Source of the DNA: Bathynomus jamesi
Taxonomy: Eukaryota > Arthropoda > Malacostraca > Isopoda > Cirolanidae
Length of the DNA: 64,000 nucleotides
Assembly: GCA_023014485.1 (NCBI GenBank)
Contig: JAJOZX010009097.1
Span: forward strand, 62,001-126,000
Direction: 5' to 3'
Shown: piece after piece, positions 1 to 11,059 of the stretch
How the letters are laid out: the number at the start of each line of letters is the position of its first letter
Numbering within the stretch: position 1 is the stretch's first letter
The notes under the pieces: generated by a model
What the model was told of the DNA's origin: nothing
The model's input: the letters and a program-made list of their open reading frames with translations, nothing else
Databases searched by the model: none
Made by a program: the position numbers and the translations under genes

Positions 1-871
1 TTGGTTGATCCTACAAGGTTATCTACATAGAAGTGATCTTTCAAGAACTGAACAGTTAAATCATTTTCATCATACAAATTTAAGTGATGTTTGATGGTTA
101 AAGCCAGTAAACTAGGACTTGCATTTGCTCCAAACAAAACCACATTAAATTTAAATGTTTTAAAAAACCCTTTATTTAAGTCATTTGGATCATTAAACCA
201 CAAGAATCTTAGTTGATCTTTGTCATAGTTATTTTTCAGATGAATTCTCAAAAAAGCTTTGCTTATATCACTTTGAACTGCATAGTCATCTAATCTAAAT
301 CTTAGAAGGATTTTTACAAGGTCTGAAATAAGATTAGGCCCCTCTATGAGACAGTCATTCAAGCTATGCTTATTGCCATCTTTAAGACTACAGTTATACA
401 CAACTCTAAGTTTTTTGTGGGTGCATCCTTTCTATAGACTCCTGTGTGAGTAAGATAATGGCAGTTGTCTTTTTTAAAGGGGTGATCTTTAACTTCTTCA
501 ATGAAGCCTTTTTCCAACTGGTCCTTGAAAACATCATCATACATTTTAATTCTCTTGTCATTTTTTAATCTTCTCATCAAATTATAGAGATGACCTTTAG
601 CTACCTTTAGATTATCATTTAATTTTGGACTATTGATCTTCCAAGGTAGTTCAATTGAATAATGGCCATTTTCATACATGATGGTGTTTTCAAAATTTTC
701 AGCCATTAATTGATTTTCATCTGTATGATCACCATCTTGCACCCCCACTGACTCTAATAGCCAGAGCTGTTGTACACCTTTATCTAATTCTTCAGTTGTT
801 AATGATTTATTTAATATTTCAGTATTTATGTCATTATTTGAGTTGTGTAAGACCTTGTCATAATAGGGCAA
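1..871 (-). pseudogene. BEL/Pao reverse transcriptase, N-terminal part, frameshifted
   Basis: Codons from 871 to 359 give the linker and finger region of a BEL/Pao polymerase (LTTEELDKGVQQLWLLESVG, later ELPWK and HYLTHTGV). The frame breaks near 375. Below it a second frame continues with a GPNLISDL motif, then SDISKAF (the first catalytic aspartate block, near 265-285). It ends at 45-20 with FYVDN, the YVDD-equivalent active site, in which the second aspartate is Asn. Window position 1 cuts it off. The Asn variant and the frameshift argue against activity. Confidence 0.83.
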
Positions 872-880
872 GTTTGTTAG

Positions 881-1981
881 TCATATATTTTTATTTTTCA
901 TTGTTATTTTATATTTATCTATGTGTCCCAGTGGAGCTATACCCCAGTGAGTATCTAGAGCAATCCCATCTCCTATTCTGACTATGCCCTTCTGAATTAA
1001 GTGAATATAATCAGCTCCAATTAACATTTGAACATTATCTATTATATCATCATTTAAATTTCTATCTGCAATTTTATATTGCTTTTTAAGTTGTTGTATT
1101 ACTTCTTTTAAATTTGGTATTTTAAATTTTTGTTGACCAACTTGTTCAATGACTACTACTTCTATGTTTGTTGTTTTATTCTCTGTGGGTATATCCAGAT
1201 CTAAATTGACTGTATTATATTTTTCTTTCTGTTCATTTTCTTTGACAAATGATGTTATACACAATTCTTGTTCATTTTTATGAGTTTGTAGGCCTAATTG
1301 ATTAACTAATGATTGATCTACAAATGTTTGTTGGGAACAAGAATCTATTAGACATCTTATAGGAGTTGTCCCACCTTCTTTATTTTTTAAATCCAAGGTT
1401 ATTGTAGGTAGGAGTACACTAGAATTTTTATTGACATTATTTATTGATATATGTCCATTAAATGTTTTTTCATTTTTCTTTAGGTTTTGTTTATTTGAAT
1501 TTTTAAATGAATCACAAAGACAAGAGACATGATTTAAACTTCCACAATTAACACATTTGAATCTTATTTTTGTTTTGCAGTCTTTGTTAGTATGTCCTGC
1601 ACCTGTGCATTTAGTACAAAGGTTTAACTGAGAACACCTATTTATCCGGGATTCTAAGTCTACATATTTAGTACATCGTGTGCTATAGTGATCATCAGCC
1701 GAACAAAATTTACACTTACGTACAAATTCTGTCGTAACATTAAAATTTCGTAGTGTAGGAGTTAGACCTATCACTTTTTGTTCTGATTTGTCTTTTTGTT
1801 GTGGTTGTGGTTTTGTTTGTATTTTCTTTGTTTGTGAATCAATCTTTGTTTGTGAATCAATCTTTGAAGATTTGTACATTGACAAAACATTTGGAAATTC
1901 ATTCCTTATTTCATCAAGGGTAGGGTATGTATTTCCCGTTATTCTTTGGAATATCCCTAATTTGGGTAGGTAAACAATCAA
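881..1981 (-). pseudogene. BEL/Pao zinc-knuckle and aspartic protease region
   Basis: The frame holds a cysteine/histidine-rich stretch at about residues 90-160. It has CKFC..DDHYSTRC, NLCTKCTGAGHTNKDC and KCVNCGSLNHVSCLC, which are CCHC-type knuckles expected to bind nucleic acid. At about residues 205-240 follows a pepsin-like protease motif (CLIDSCSQQTFV), where the usual DSGS is replaced by DSCS. The last part (LIGADY...G) matches the C-terminal half of the DUF1758 protease. It is out of frame with the gag region upstream and with the polymerase downstream. The start codon shown is only the first Met in the frame; the region was probably part of a polyprotein. Confidence 0.82.
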
Positions 1982-2795
1982 ATATTATGGCTTGGATAAA
2001 CCATGCTGATTTCTCTAGATCTATATCATTATTTTGTAGATGACCTAACATGCATTCAATTTCACAATAGAAATTGTACAGATCCTGATGGTTATCCTTG
2101 GCTGGTTTTATATTTTTAAATTTTATTGCTAAATCATTTACTATTTCTTTTTTATTTAGGAAATTTCTTTCTAGTAATTTGAGAGCTATTTTATATGAAC
2201 TGCCAATTGCCGGTAAGGCATCAACCAGTTTTAGGGCTGGGCCGTTTAAATAATTAAGCAAATAACTGAATTTGTCAACATCAGATATATAATCTTTGTT
2301 GCCAATTAAACTATCAAATTTTTCTAGAAAAGACTGAAATTTTGTTCGATCACCCTCAAATATTGGTACTTGTAATGTTGGTAACTTGGCTTTTAGTTGT
2401 TTATTGTCATCATTAGAAATGGATACATTTCTGAAGGCCTCAATCAAACTTTGATTTGTAGCCTCTAAATTATTTGGTAGATTATCTAAAGCAGCATATA
2501 ATTCATTTATGTGAGAATCTATTTCAAAAATATTCTGTTCTTGTTCATACAAAAGTGCTGTATATGTCTCTTCACCAACATTTAACGCATCAGTTTCTGT
2601 AACAATTTCCTCGTCTATAATTATTATTTCCTGTTTTATTCTATTTAAACCACCCAAAATAGTATCATAATCCCTTTTATTTGGATTCTCTTTGCTATTA
2701 AAGGTAGTTAAAAGCCTGGTAATGACTCCCTTCCTTGCTGATCTCTTCCTTTTTAATAATTTAATCTTTGCCTCAATTGCTTCACATTCAGCCAT
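1914..2795 (-). pseudogene. BEL/Pao gag region (DUF1759-like)
   Basis: This 293-codon frame starts at the first ATG after the presumed leader. Residues 1-120 are charged and helical. Residues 135-240 carry the pattern seen in DUF1759 gag proteins of BEL/Pao elements: a KLP.L..P.F.GD...F..F...F motif, then a YL...L.G.A..L...L region. In life it would form the retrotransposon capsid. The frame collapses near its 3' end. The downstream frame overlaps it by about 67 bases and continues with TYPTLDEIRNEFP, so a frameshift lies around 1915-1980. The assignment to gag is firm at the level of the superfamily. Confidence 0.85.
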
Positions 2796-3156
2796 ATTTT
2801 GTTTATTTTATTTTCCAAAATTAAGTCCCCAAAATCCTAAAACCCTTTCAACTCTATAAATAAGCTTTATTTTGGTTAAATAGGCTAGGCTTCTGATTAC
2901 CCTTATTCTAGAATTTTACCACATTTATGACCAAATGATAAGTTTTGAAGCATTTGAATTATTTCTTATTTTTATTTTTAGTTAGGGCTTCGTAATTTAT
3001 TATTATTTATATGTAGTAAGTATTTGAAAAAGCCAAACATGGAATAAATTCTGTTCAGATGTCAAAATGTTTGATAAGGCGTAATTTTATTTTTTTGTTT
3101 TAATTTATTTTATTTTATTTTATTCAAGGTTAAGGTTTTCACAGCAAATAACCCTT

Positions 3157-3173
3157 CCCCACACGGGCCACCA
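3157..3173 (-). other. Candidate tRNA primer-binding site of the BEL/Pao element
   Basis: Just inside the presumed LTR end the minus strand reads TGGTGGCCCGTGTGG. A TGG start one base after a terminal CA is the usual position and form of a primer-binding site complementary to a tRNA 3' end. I could not assign the tRNA. Confidence 0.55.
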
Positions 3174-3174
3174 T

Positions 3175-4185
3175 TGTAGATATGGAAAAAATAGGTCCTG
3201 CTCCAACCAGATTAGCCTAAACACCTAGGCTATGTTGAAGATGGAAGACCTAGGCCAAAGATGAACCAGCCTAACTATTTGTCCATAAACAGGACTTCCA
3301 TACTCTTTTGTTAAACAATTACAGCTGAAATGTCAGCTTATTTAACCTAAATTTAATAACCGAAGGGAAATTTATGAACTTCTTACCTTGAAACTGTTAT
3401 GAATTTTATCTCTTGACACCACTAAAACATTTTTATTCCGGCTTTTTCCGTCGCTGTTCTTATGCTTCCTCAGCTTATCCTTATTCAGCTTCTCGCCCTC
3501 TTATTCTGCTTATCCCGATCTTTTTCTTCTTCTTCTTAAAACCGTGTTGCTATTTCTAGCCATGGGATCTTTTTTTCTTTTCATCCCATATTTGTTTTTT
3601 CGTTGGTGTCTTTTTAATTTTTCTCAGCAAGAGTTCATGTTCTCCTTCTGAGTTATTTTTTATTATTATTATTTATTTTAATGTCAATATGGCTTATCCA
3701 AGATTAGGTGGGTCTTCCATTTCGGTACTCCCAAATTTTCCATAACCCGTTTGACAATAGTTAAGGTAGGAATTGAAAGTGAGGAGGCTTGTCCTCCTCG
3801 AGTAAGGGTTACGGCAGGAATTTACAAGGAGGAAGGTCGTCCTCCGCGAGTAGGGGGTAAGGCAGGAATTTAAAATGAGAGAGGAGCCACCTCTGGTAAC
3901 AACGGCTCAGGCAGGAATTCAAAGTGAGGGAGGTGCAACCTCTGGTAACAAGGGGCCAGGCAGGAATGAATTAATTTACAATACAAGAAATAAATAAGCC
4001 TCAGTTTTGGGGGAATGCAGTTGAAGGTTAAGCTCCCACTTTAGCTGGAGAGCTGAAGAATTCTGACGTCAAGCATAATTTAAGAATACAACGAAATTTA
4101 GAAAGATAAAAAGATTAACAAAGAAAATACTAATTTTTGTAAGGTATACACTTTTGGGTGGCGACATAATGTCGGGGGACCAACA
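3175..4185 (-). repeat. Probable 5' LTR of the BEL/Pao element
   Basis: On the minus strand the segment begins TGTTGGTCCCCCGACA and ends TATCTACA, so it has TG...CA ends, and it is followed directly by the candidate primer-binding site. The outer end is inferred because the partner LTR is outside the window. The length, about 1 kb, is at the long end for the group. An internal four-copy tandem repeat lies at 3768-3970. Confidence 0.5.
3768..3970. repeat. Four-copy ~49-bp tandem repeat inside the LTR
   Basis: Four imperfect units each begin AGGAATT, carry an internal inverted pair (for example GAGGAGGC...GTCCTCCTCG in unit 1 and GGAGCCACCTC in unit 3) and end in GGC. Spacing is 48-51 bases. 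Copies 1-2 resemble each other most, as do copies 3-4, which suggests two rounds of duplication. Confidence 0.8.
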
Positions 4186-4190
4186 TGTAC

Positions 4191-5480
4191 CGAGTACATT
4201 AAGTACATAAATTACATTATATGAAGTACATTAATTACCTTTAATTACAATTTTAGCAATTTGTTAATTGACATATCTAATACTGAAGTAATCTGAATAG
4301 GTAATACAATTTAAATAATGAAGGAGAGTTCTCCGTTGTTCTATAATTTAAAGGGGATTAACAACAATGTTATATATATATTTATAGTTAACAGTGATTA
4401 CGCCAAATTATGTCTAATATTATTAGAGGAATGGTTGGTTATCATGATTTGAAAGTCTAATTAGCTAGCGATGATGAAAACGGAGAAAAATACGGTGTAC
4501 TTTTCACTTGGAAGTACACGGACATTAATGATAACATAATACAGACAATATAGTATAATATAATAATATACATAACATCTTAATGTTATAAATTTGTAGC
4601 AGAAGCAAGAGAGGAGATTTTCGAATTCAGATGCTTGGTTTTGGCGACGACATCGGAATTCGAACACTGAGTCAGCATTAACGAGTACCTTGCGAGAGGT
4701 GAAATAATTTAAAGAAAAAGTATAAAGAATACACGTGGACGTGTTTACATGTACGCAATCATGATCGTCAAGGGACATGTACGACTGCGCAAAGTAGTGT
4801 ACACAGTCGTCACACAATAAGTTGTGTGCGTAATCTAGACACGAGCAAACATAGACTGATAAGTTGATAGGGCATAAGTAGACAATAGGTAGATGAATAA
4901 GTAATAAAATTAATAAAGGATAGCGGTCAAGAAAGAACATGGATGTATGAATGAGTATGGTTGAATAATACCGACAGGACACAACATATAAATAATGACT
5001 TATAGATAGTAAAGCTTTTATTAGTATTAAAGAATGTGCCATACATTGAATACTAAGGATAGCCTCATACTAAGCACGTGATCGAAACGTGAAGGAAACT
5101 AAGTACTTTATGACGTCAGAGTGATTTACTCTGTACGTATCGTATAAGTCATTATTTGGGGAGAAATTAAAGGAGACGGATTAGAGAGGCACAGTTAAGG
5201 GACATTCGCTGTTTACAGCGAACTACTAATGGCACAAACATGGATACTGTTCATTATGAGTGTTCAACCATAGAAATGGTAAATCGCATGCTTGTGACAT
5301 ATTATTTTTGTAATATTCCAGTCTTCCATTCTGTTCCTTTAATGTTTTAAAACTGTCACGAATGTACGTATATAGCCTAGGTCTTTGCGCCAACTAAGAA
5401 TAAGATGGCCTATAGCCTACGTCCAATTTTCAACACAAATTATCGTCAAATTTTTGAAACGACAAATATTTTTTGTTTTT
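4191..5480. other. AT-rich region with no recognised gene
   Basis: The stretch holds short GTACATTA-type direct repeats (about 4185-4250) and scattered AT-rich sequence. One 193-codon minus frame (4461-5042) has no recognisable motif and a composition expected from AT-rich noncoding DNA. I see no RNA gene, inverted termini or splice-linked exon here. Confidence 0.5.
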
Positions 5481-5574
5481 ACAAGCAGAGCCTTCGGCTC
5501 ACTGCTCTACGGGCACTGCTTGTGCTTCGCAAACTCGCCTACGACGAGGGGCCTGAGCTACCCTTTTGGGGGGA

Positions 5575-5750
5575 GGTCGTTCTCCCTCTCCCCCCAAAAC
5601 CCCTCATCCCCCTCTATGCAACTTGGGGGCTAACCCCCCTCCCCCATTACCCCACCCCACCCCCATTACCCACACCCATCAACCCCACCTCTCTCTCCCA
5701 TTTACCCCATCACCACCCTTCCCCCATTACCCCCAGGGGGGAAGGGGCTG
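5575..5750. repeat. C-rich low-complexity block (CCCCATTACCC-like)
   Basis: The plus strand repeats CCCCCATTACCC/CCCCACCC units. The same composition recurs at 6680-6860, and in inverted (G-rich) orientation at 7163-7265. Each block lies next to a shared GGGCGGGTAGCACTGTGACAT or CTACCCGCCCGGAG motif or to copies of the 455-bp repeat, so the blocks belong to one dispersed repeat assembly. Confidence 0.8.
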
Positions 5751-6179
5751 GCACCTTACAACAAGTGATCAACATTGCAATTGCATATATGCACTCGAAC
5801 ATTTTGCGGTCATATTACTACCTTGGAAGATTGTGTAATTATACAGTGCTCTTCAACCTGGGTATACGGTATACCCAGGGGTACCAATTCTATTTAGGAG
5901 AATATGGCAGAGATGGGGTATACAGGGGTATACGAAATTTTTGGGGGTATACATATACATGACGACTGGGCTCATAAAATTCTTGCCATGTGTAGACAAC
6001 TTTTCAAATTTCCAAGCAAAATAAAGTAATAAATAAACAAAATCGTCTTTCCTTGGGTCCCCCCTCCTAAAAAAAAAAAAAATAGAAAACGAGCAGAAAT
6101 CCACTATAGTCCGAATAAGCAATGGTAAATGACAAATACCTCAAGGGACCATTCTGAGTTCATTCCCATCTTGAAACGG

Positions 6180-6590
6180 ACATGTTATGTGCTTTGAAAA
6201 GTGGACGCTCAATTCTGCCAGTTGAGGTTTAAGTTTTGGTTTTTCGCTAAAAATATAATAGTTACCCCTTTTTCTTTGACGTATTCAATCTGACGTGAAG
6301 GCAGCGAGTCTTTTGCTTATATTGAGGTTTTAAATGTGGCAGGGCTAGGCAGCTTTAAAACCCTGATCCATGTCCCAAAGCTGGATCCTGTCTGCTTTGC
6401 AGATAGCTGGTGAGGGAAGCTATATTTATGGGACCTCTTTGCGAGTGACCCGTTGCCCACGTCGGGCTAGCATCATGAAAAAGAAAAACTATGGTATTTG
6501 TCATTTAGCATTGCTTATTCGGACTATAGTGGATTTAATTATCCCAGAAGAGTTCCTTGTTCCATGCACGGTCTGTGTGTATCATATATA
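6180..6590 (+). repeat. Dispersed ~455-bp repeat, full-length diverged copy
   Basis: The copy runs from GTGCTTTGAAAAGTGGACGC, through CCCAAAGCTGGATCCTGTCT, to CCTTGTTCCATGCACGGTCT. It matches the inverted unit at 21504-21932 along its length with scattered differences. It ends against an ATATAT run. See the array at 20063-21505 for structure. Confidence 0.88.
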
Positions 6591-6679
6591 TATTAGCTCT
6601 TACAAGCGGTAGCTCGCTATTGCTCGCGACCGTTGTACAACTTGGCCCTCCGGGCGGGTAGCACTGTGACATATACTGC

Positions 6680-6860
6680 TATATACGCCATTACCCCCAC
6701 CCCTCTCCCCCATTACCCCGCACCCCACTCCCCATTATCCCCACACACAAAAGTAAAAACGCCATTACCCCCATTACCCTCCCCCTCTCCCCATTACCTC
6801 CCACCCCTCCCCCTCCCCCCTCCCCCAACTACTCCACCCCCTCCCCCACTACCCCCGGGC
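6680..6860. repeat. C-rich low-complexity block, second copy
   Basis: CCCCATTACCC-type units on the plus strand, flanked on both sides by GGGCGGGTAGCACTGTGACAT (6653 and 6857). Confidence 0.8.
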
Positions 6861-6898
6861 GGGTAGCACTGTGACATCTAATATACTATTGAGCTAAA

Positions 6899-6934
<36 letters not shown>
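6899..6934. repeat. (GT)n microsatellite
   Basis: About 17 uninterrupted GT units between the C-rich and G-rich inverted blocks. Confidence 0.97.
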
Positions 6935-6936
<2 letters not shown>

Positions 6937-7162
6937 CTTCTTCGGAACACGTGAACAGCCTAAACGGCACATCGGAAAATTCTGCAACCACCACCAACTG
7001 ATAGCCCATGAGCTGACGATGTGCTCTGTCAAGTTTCCCGGTCCTAGGTCACCGGTTACTGGGTCCGAAGGCCCCAGCACCGCGATAAAACTACAGAAAA
7101 GAACGCAGCCGTGAAAATCTTGAGCTTTACATATATACTGTGATCTATATACTGCTACCCGC

Positions 7163-7265
7163 CCGGAGTTGGGGTGGGGGAGTGGGGGTGGGGATAATAG
7201 GGGTAATGGCTTTTTTACTTTTGTGTGTGGGGGTAATGGGGGAGTGACGGTGGGAGGGTAATGGC
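7163..7265. repeat. G-rich block, inverted relative to 5575-5750 and 6680-6860
   Basis: Runs of four to five G on the plus strand (GGGGTGGGGGAGTGGGGG). It is the inverted counterpart of the C-rich blocks and is preceded by CTACCCGCCCGGAG, the complement of the motif at 6653. It could form G-quadruplex structures. Confidence 0.75.
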
Positions 7266-7274
7266 GTTTTTTTA

Positions 7275-7860
7275 AATTTTTAGCTTAGCCATTTCTTCCA
7301 ATGAGGGCTTCATATAATATAAGTTTAAATCTAAAACCAATAAAAAAAATGAAGTAGCCACTTCTTCCTATGAGGGCCTCATATAATATAATACAAAAAA
7401 ATACATGAAAAAGTGAAAAAAAAAATGTCTTTTTCTCTTTACATTTGTGATTGATTGGATAGCCCGAAAGGACTCACAATTTAATTGGGATATTAAGCTC
7501 CATTCTTTCATCGATTTGCACTTACGATTCATTACATTTTTTGTAATTATATTATTTTATAAAGTATGACAAAAAATAAACGATAAAGTTAGACTCGAAG
7601 TGAACCATTTTCCCATATGTTAGAGGGGAAAAAGCATTCCATCATATTATAGTATTCAACAAACGCAATACTGTCTTCTTATTTGTGGATCATAAAAAAT
7701 TGATGTATATTTAAACGACGGTGCTTCTAATTGTACCATCCAGTGATATGCCATATATATCAGAGAGATGTGATATGCCATACTTTTGTCGCTTAGCCAC
7801 TTCTTCCTATGAGGGCTTTATATACTATAATTTTAAATCTACAACTAATAAAAAAAATGA
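7275..7860. repeat. AT-rich segment with three copies of an ~70-bp repeat
   Basis: The motif CACTTCTTCCTATGAGGGC, followed by TTCATATAATATAA and then TAAATCTA.AACCAATAAAAAAAATGAAGTAG, occurs near 7285, 7358 and 7797. The third copy is about 440 bases from the second. No coding potential was seen. Confidence 0.7.
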
Positions 7861-7974
7861 AGTAGTGAAAAAAGAATCCGGAGGGCGATAGCGAGCTACC
7901 GCTTGTTTCTCCTATTCAAAATGTGCTCATTATTAAAAAAAAAGTTAAAATAAGTTAAAATAAGTGTATAACAT

Positions 7975-8170
7975 GTATACACACACAGACCGTGCATGGA
8001 ACAAGGAACTCTTCTGGCAAAATTAAATCCACTATAGTCCGAATAAGTAATGGTAAATGACAAACACTATAGTTTTTTCTTTTTCATGATGTTAGCCCGA
8101 CGTGGGCAACGGGTCACTCGCAAAGGTCCCTCACCAGCTATCTGGCAAGCAGATAGGATCCAGCTTTAGG
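7975..8170 (-). repeat. Dispersed ~455-bp repeat, partial inverted copy
   Basis: Reads ACACAGACCGTGCATGGAAC through GACGTGGGCAACGGGTCACT to GGATCCAGCTTT. The copy lacks about 20 bases in the GGTCCCATAAATATAGC part. Confidence 0.85.
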
Positions 8171-8189
8171 ACAGCCCACCTCGGGCTAA

Positions 8190-8329
8190 TATGAAAAAGA
8201 AAAACTAACATGTCTGTCATTTACCATTATTTATTCGGACTATAGGGGATTCAATTTTGCCAGAAGAGTTCCTTGTTCATGCACGGTCTGTGTGTAACAA
8301 AAGTTTCTCAGGGGACCATTCTGAGTTGT

Positions 8330-8330
<1 letters not shown>
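8190..8330 (+). repeat. Dispersed ~455-bp repeat, end fragment
   Basis: A forward fragment with TTTATTCGGACTATAGG, CCAGAAGAGTTCCTTGTTC and GGGACCATTCTGAGTTG. With 7975-8170 it forms an inverted pair, and it abuts the long (TA)n tract. Confidence 0.85.

Positions 8331-8333
<3 letters not shown>

Positions 8334-8379
<46 letters not shown>
8334..8379. repeat. (TA)n microsatellite
   Basis: About 22 TA units between the 455-bp repeat fragment and the 8.4-kb palindrome. Confidence 0.97.
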
Positions 8380-8380
<1 letters not shown>

Positions 8381-8383
<3 letters not shown>

Positions 8384-8531
8384 ATGAATAAAACCACGAA
8401 GGAAAGGAAACACAAAATGGTGCTCAAGCGCTTTCGTCTAATGACATCCTCAGTGTTCCTGAGGATGTCATTAGACGAAAGCGCTTGAGCACCATTTTGT
8501 GTTTCCTTTCCTTCGTGGTTTTATTCATCAT
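8381..8531. repeat. Palindrome with two 73-bp arms and a 5-bp loop
   Basis: The left arm 8381-8453 and right arm 8459-8531 are exact reverse complements around TGTTC. The right arm is the terminal sequence of the Penelope-like element at 54.05-57.86 kb: the hammerhead core, GTGTTTCCTTTCCTTCGTGG and TTTTATTCATCAT. The structure is therefore a head-to-head pair of element ends. (TA)n lies on both sides (8334-8379 and 8571-8592). Confidence 0.93.
8453..8492 (+). ncRNA. Hammerhead-ribozyme-like motif, class i
   Basis: Reading 5' to 3': stem I strand GTGTTC, core CTGAGGA, stem II GTC-ATTA-GAC after one extra U, core GAA, stem III AGCGCT (self-complementary), U at the cleavage position, then stem I strand GAGCAC. 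GUGUUC and GAGCAC pair over six positions with one G-U. The short palindromic stem III could not close in a monomer, so activity would need a dimer. This is inferred from sequence; the family precedent is hammerheads in Penelope-like elements. Confidence 0.7.
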
Positions 8532-8913
8532 AAATATTTTTCACGTGTTACTTTCGTGAAATAATTTTCATATATATATATATATATATATAGGAAGGGT
8601 CGAAAATGGGAAATTTTTTATTTCTTAAAAAGTACACTATGTGAGTTTTTTTTTATCACTTTAACAAAATATTAAAAGATCAAGCATGTGCTACCCTACT
8701 ACCCCTATCACATGCCCCTCCTCCCCTTTATACCTTCATATTTGCATATGTTTAATGTTGTTATATGTTACATGATAAGTTGTTTGTTTAATGCTTGATA
8801 TTTTTATGTTTCAGAAAATAGAAATAATTTGCATTTGCTTTAATTATAATTTGAATTATCATAAATTATATATAATTTGATTTTACTTCTGAATATAAAC
8901 TATAACTACTAGA

Positions 8914-10612
8914 AGCAAGTCCTCAAATGCAGCCTTTGGCTATCCTGCGGAATTCCCTGCAGCCATGACTCCTTCAAAAGCAGATGATGTGAGACACTAC
9001 CTTTTTGTGCGCCGTCGTGAAGAAGCTAAATCAAAAGGATCGGCAACGGCTAATGATTGTTACAGGGTTGTTGTAAAAGATATTGAAAACATTTAGATGA
9101 AATTTTCTTTTCCTACGATTAACTAATAGAAGAAGCCTCAGAATTGAACACGGTGCCGTTATATCGAAGAAATGAAAGTTTTGCCTTAAAAGTAGCTCAG
9201 TATGATGAAATGTTTGGTATATCTTCTTGTGAATGCTTAACCACACCAACATGCTTGACAGAAAGAAACTAGAAAGAGTAAGAAATCGCATGGGTGAAAC
9301 AAATACTTTTAGGTCTAAATCCGAAAATCTGAAAATGGAGTGCCTTGGATTTGATGGAAGGAAAGATAACACATTAACTAAAAGTGGAAAGATAAAAGAA
9401 GAACACTATGTTATTGTGAAAGAACCTGGAAGCATCTATGTAGACCATGTCACACTAGATAATGGAACTGCTCGCTGCATAGCAGAAGAGTTGATAACTA
9501 TTATTACAGACTCGAACAGCACAGATACTATCAAAGCTCTACTGTGTGATGGTACTCCTGTAAATACAGGAAAAATTGGTGGAGCCATAAAAGTGGTTGA
9601 AATTCAACTTAACAGACCAGTGCAGTGGTTGGTGTGCCTCTTGCATTTGAATGAGCTGCCTTTTATGCGCGTTTACAAAGCCATTGATGGTAAAACAACA
9701 GGTCCAAATACTTTTGTGGGTTCAACTGGGAATAAACTGAAAACAGATTTAACAAAATTGGAGGTAGTCAAATATTCTCGCGTAAAGGGAAACATTAAAG
9801 AAATTCCACCAAATGTTGTGAAGGAGCTAAGCCTGATCAAAGATAGCTCTATGATATGTGTCTGGCAGTGCAAACTGGAGACACTTCTCAAGATCTGTCC
9901 ACTCGATCCCAGGTACCCTTCACCATGCTCGCTGGCTAACTCTAGCCAACAGGGTCCTTTGATTATATATCTCAACGCCAAATCCCGATAAAAATGTTCA
10001 AGATATAGTCAAGATTATTATACAGTTCTATGTTCCAGGGTGGTTTTGGATAAAATCTCATCCTAATGCAACTGATGGTGCATATAACTTTTGGCATTTA
10101 ATGTGCTTGCTTCGAAATTTAGATGAACAACATCGATCATTCGATCAATCATAGAACCAGTATTAAAGAATAAAGCCTACTTTGCCCACCCAGAAAATAT
10201 ACTCATATCAATGGTAACTGACAAGAGACTAGAAATTAGGGAGCAAGCTATTTAGAAAATCATCCTTTCAAGAACTGGATTTTCAAGTACCAGAAACTTT
10301 GAGTTGCCTCGAACCCTCAATCTCCAATCTACTGACTACACCGAGATGATCGATTGGCAAAAAGAGATCATTACTCCTCCACCGCTGCTAAACAATTTTA
10401 GCGACGATGAGCAACTACAGGCTCGATGTAAGCCACTGGAAATAGCTTCTTTTCCATGCTACAGTCAAAGTGTGGAAAGGGCAGTGAACCTAGTAACACA
10501 GGCATGTCAGGAAAGAATAGGATATGACAACCGTCAAAAGTTTATCTTAAACTCATTAGAATCAAGGCGAAAACTGCCCAAGTTTGAATGGAAGGCCCAA
10601 TGGAATGAGTAA
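8914..10612 (+). pseudogene. Decayed hAT-like transposase (CDGTPVNTG type)
   Basis: Coding remnants run from about 8914 (frame AFGYPAEFPAAMTP...VRHYLFVRRREEA) through an open frame at 9233-9991 to 10612. The middle frame has LGFDGRKDNT (a candidate first catalytic aspartate), ALLCDGTPVNTG (second aspartate) and WLVCLLHLNELPF (a C..H motif like that of hAT-type transposases). The last part, SVERAVNLVTQACQ, gives a glutamate in the position of the third catalytic residue. Several frameshifts and stops lie near 9096-9230 and 9900-10300. It is a more distant relative of the transposases at 31.5 and 47-49 kb. I could not find its terminal inverted repeats. Confidence 0.7.
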
Positions 10613-10998
10613 GAAACATATGAAATAAAATTTCCTAATGATATTGAAAAATTTCTTCCCTTTTGATGTGATAAGGAACAATGAAAAAGTGAATTGAATT
10701 TTAGCACATTTATTATGCCTCTAATTTTTTCTTCTGAATATATTGTACTTAATTAATTTTCCTAATACTGTACATTATTAAATAAAATATTATACGTTAA
10801 TAATGATTTATATCATCAAAAAACCTGAATGTAGAGTAAGTCTCGTATAAATAGAATATTCTTCAATATAGGTCAAAAAGTGAAAAATTGTACCAGGGGT
10901 AGGAGGCTTTAAACAGCGAAAATAATTTGTGAGGGGGTTCCTGTGTTCCATTCAAACCCCTCACAATATCTACCTTTTCAATATCAAACTTCGACCAG

Positions 10999-11000
<2 letters not shown>

Positions 11001-11043
<43 letters not shown>
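11001..11043. repeat. (TA)n microsatellite
   Basis: About 21 TA units directly upstream of the mariner at 11060. Confidence 0.97.
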
Positions 11044-11047
<4 letters not shown>

Positions 11048-11059
11048 CACTCGTATATA

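Larger units (their letters stand above)
1..4190 (-). mobile_element. BEL/Pao LTR retrotransposon, 5' part, truncated by window edge
   Basis: The minus strand reads, in order: a probable 5' LTR (4185-3175), a TGG-starting primer-binding site, a gag-like ORF with a DUF1759-type region, zinc knuckles, an aspartic protease region and the start of reverse transcriptase, which leaves the window at position 1. This order and the YVDN-type polymerase motif are typical of BEL/Pao elements. Two to three frameshifts break the polyprotein, so this copy is probably inactive. The 3' half (rest of RT, RNase H, integrase, 3' LTR) lies outside the window. Confidence 0.88.

Noticed and set aside
4461..5042. 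193-codon minus-strand frame
   Set aside because: No motif, composition of translated AT-rich DNA, no neighbouring exon or element structure.
5385..5962. Overlapping plus-strand frames rich in Pro
   Set aside because: They translate a CCCC-rich low-complexity repeat in all frames.
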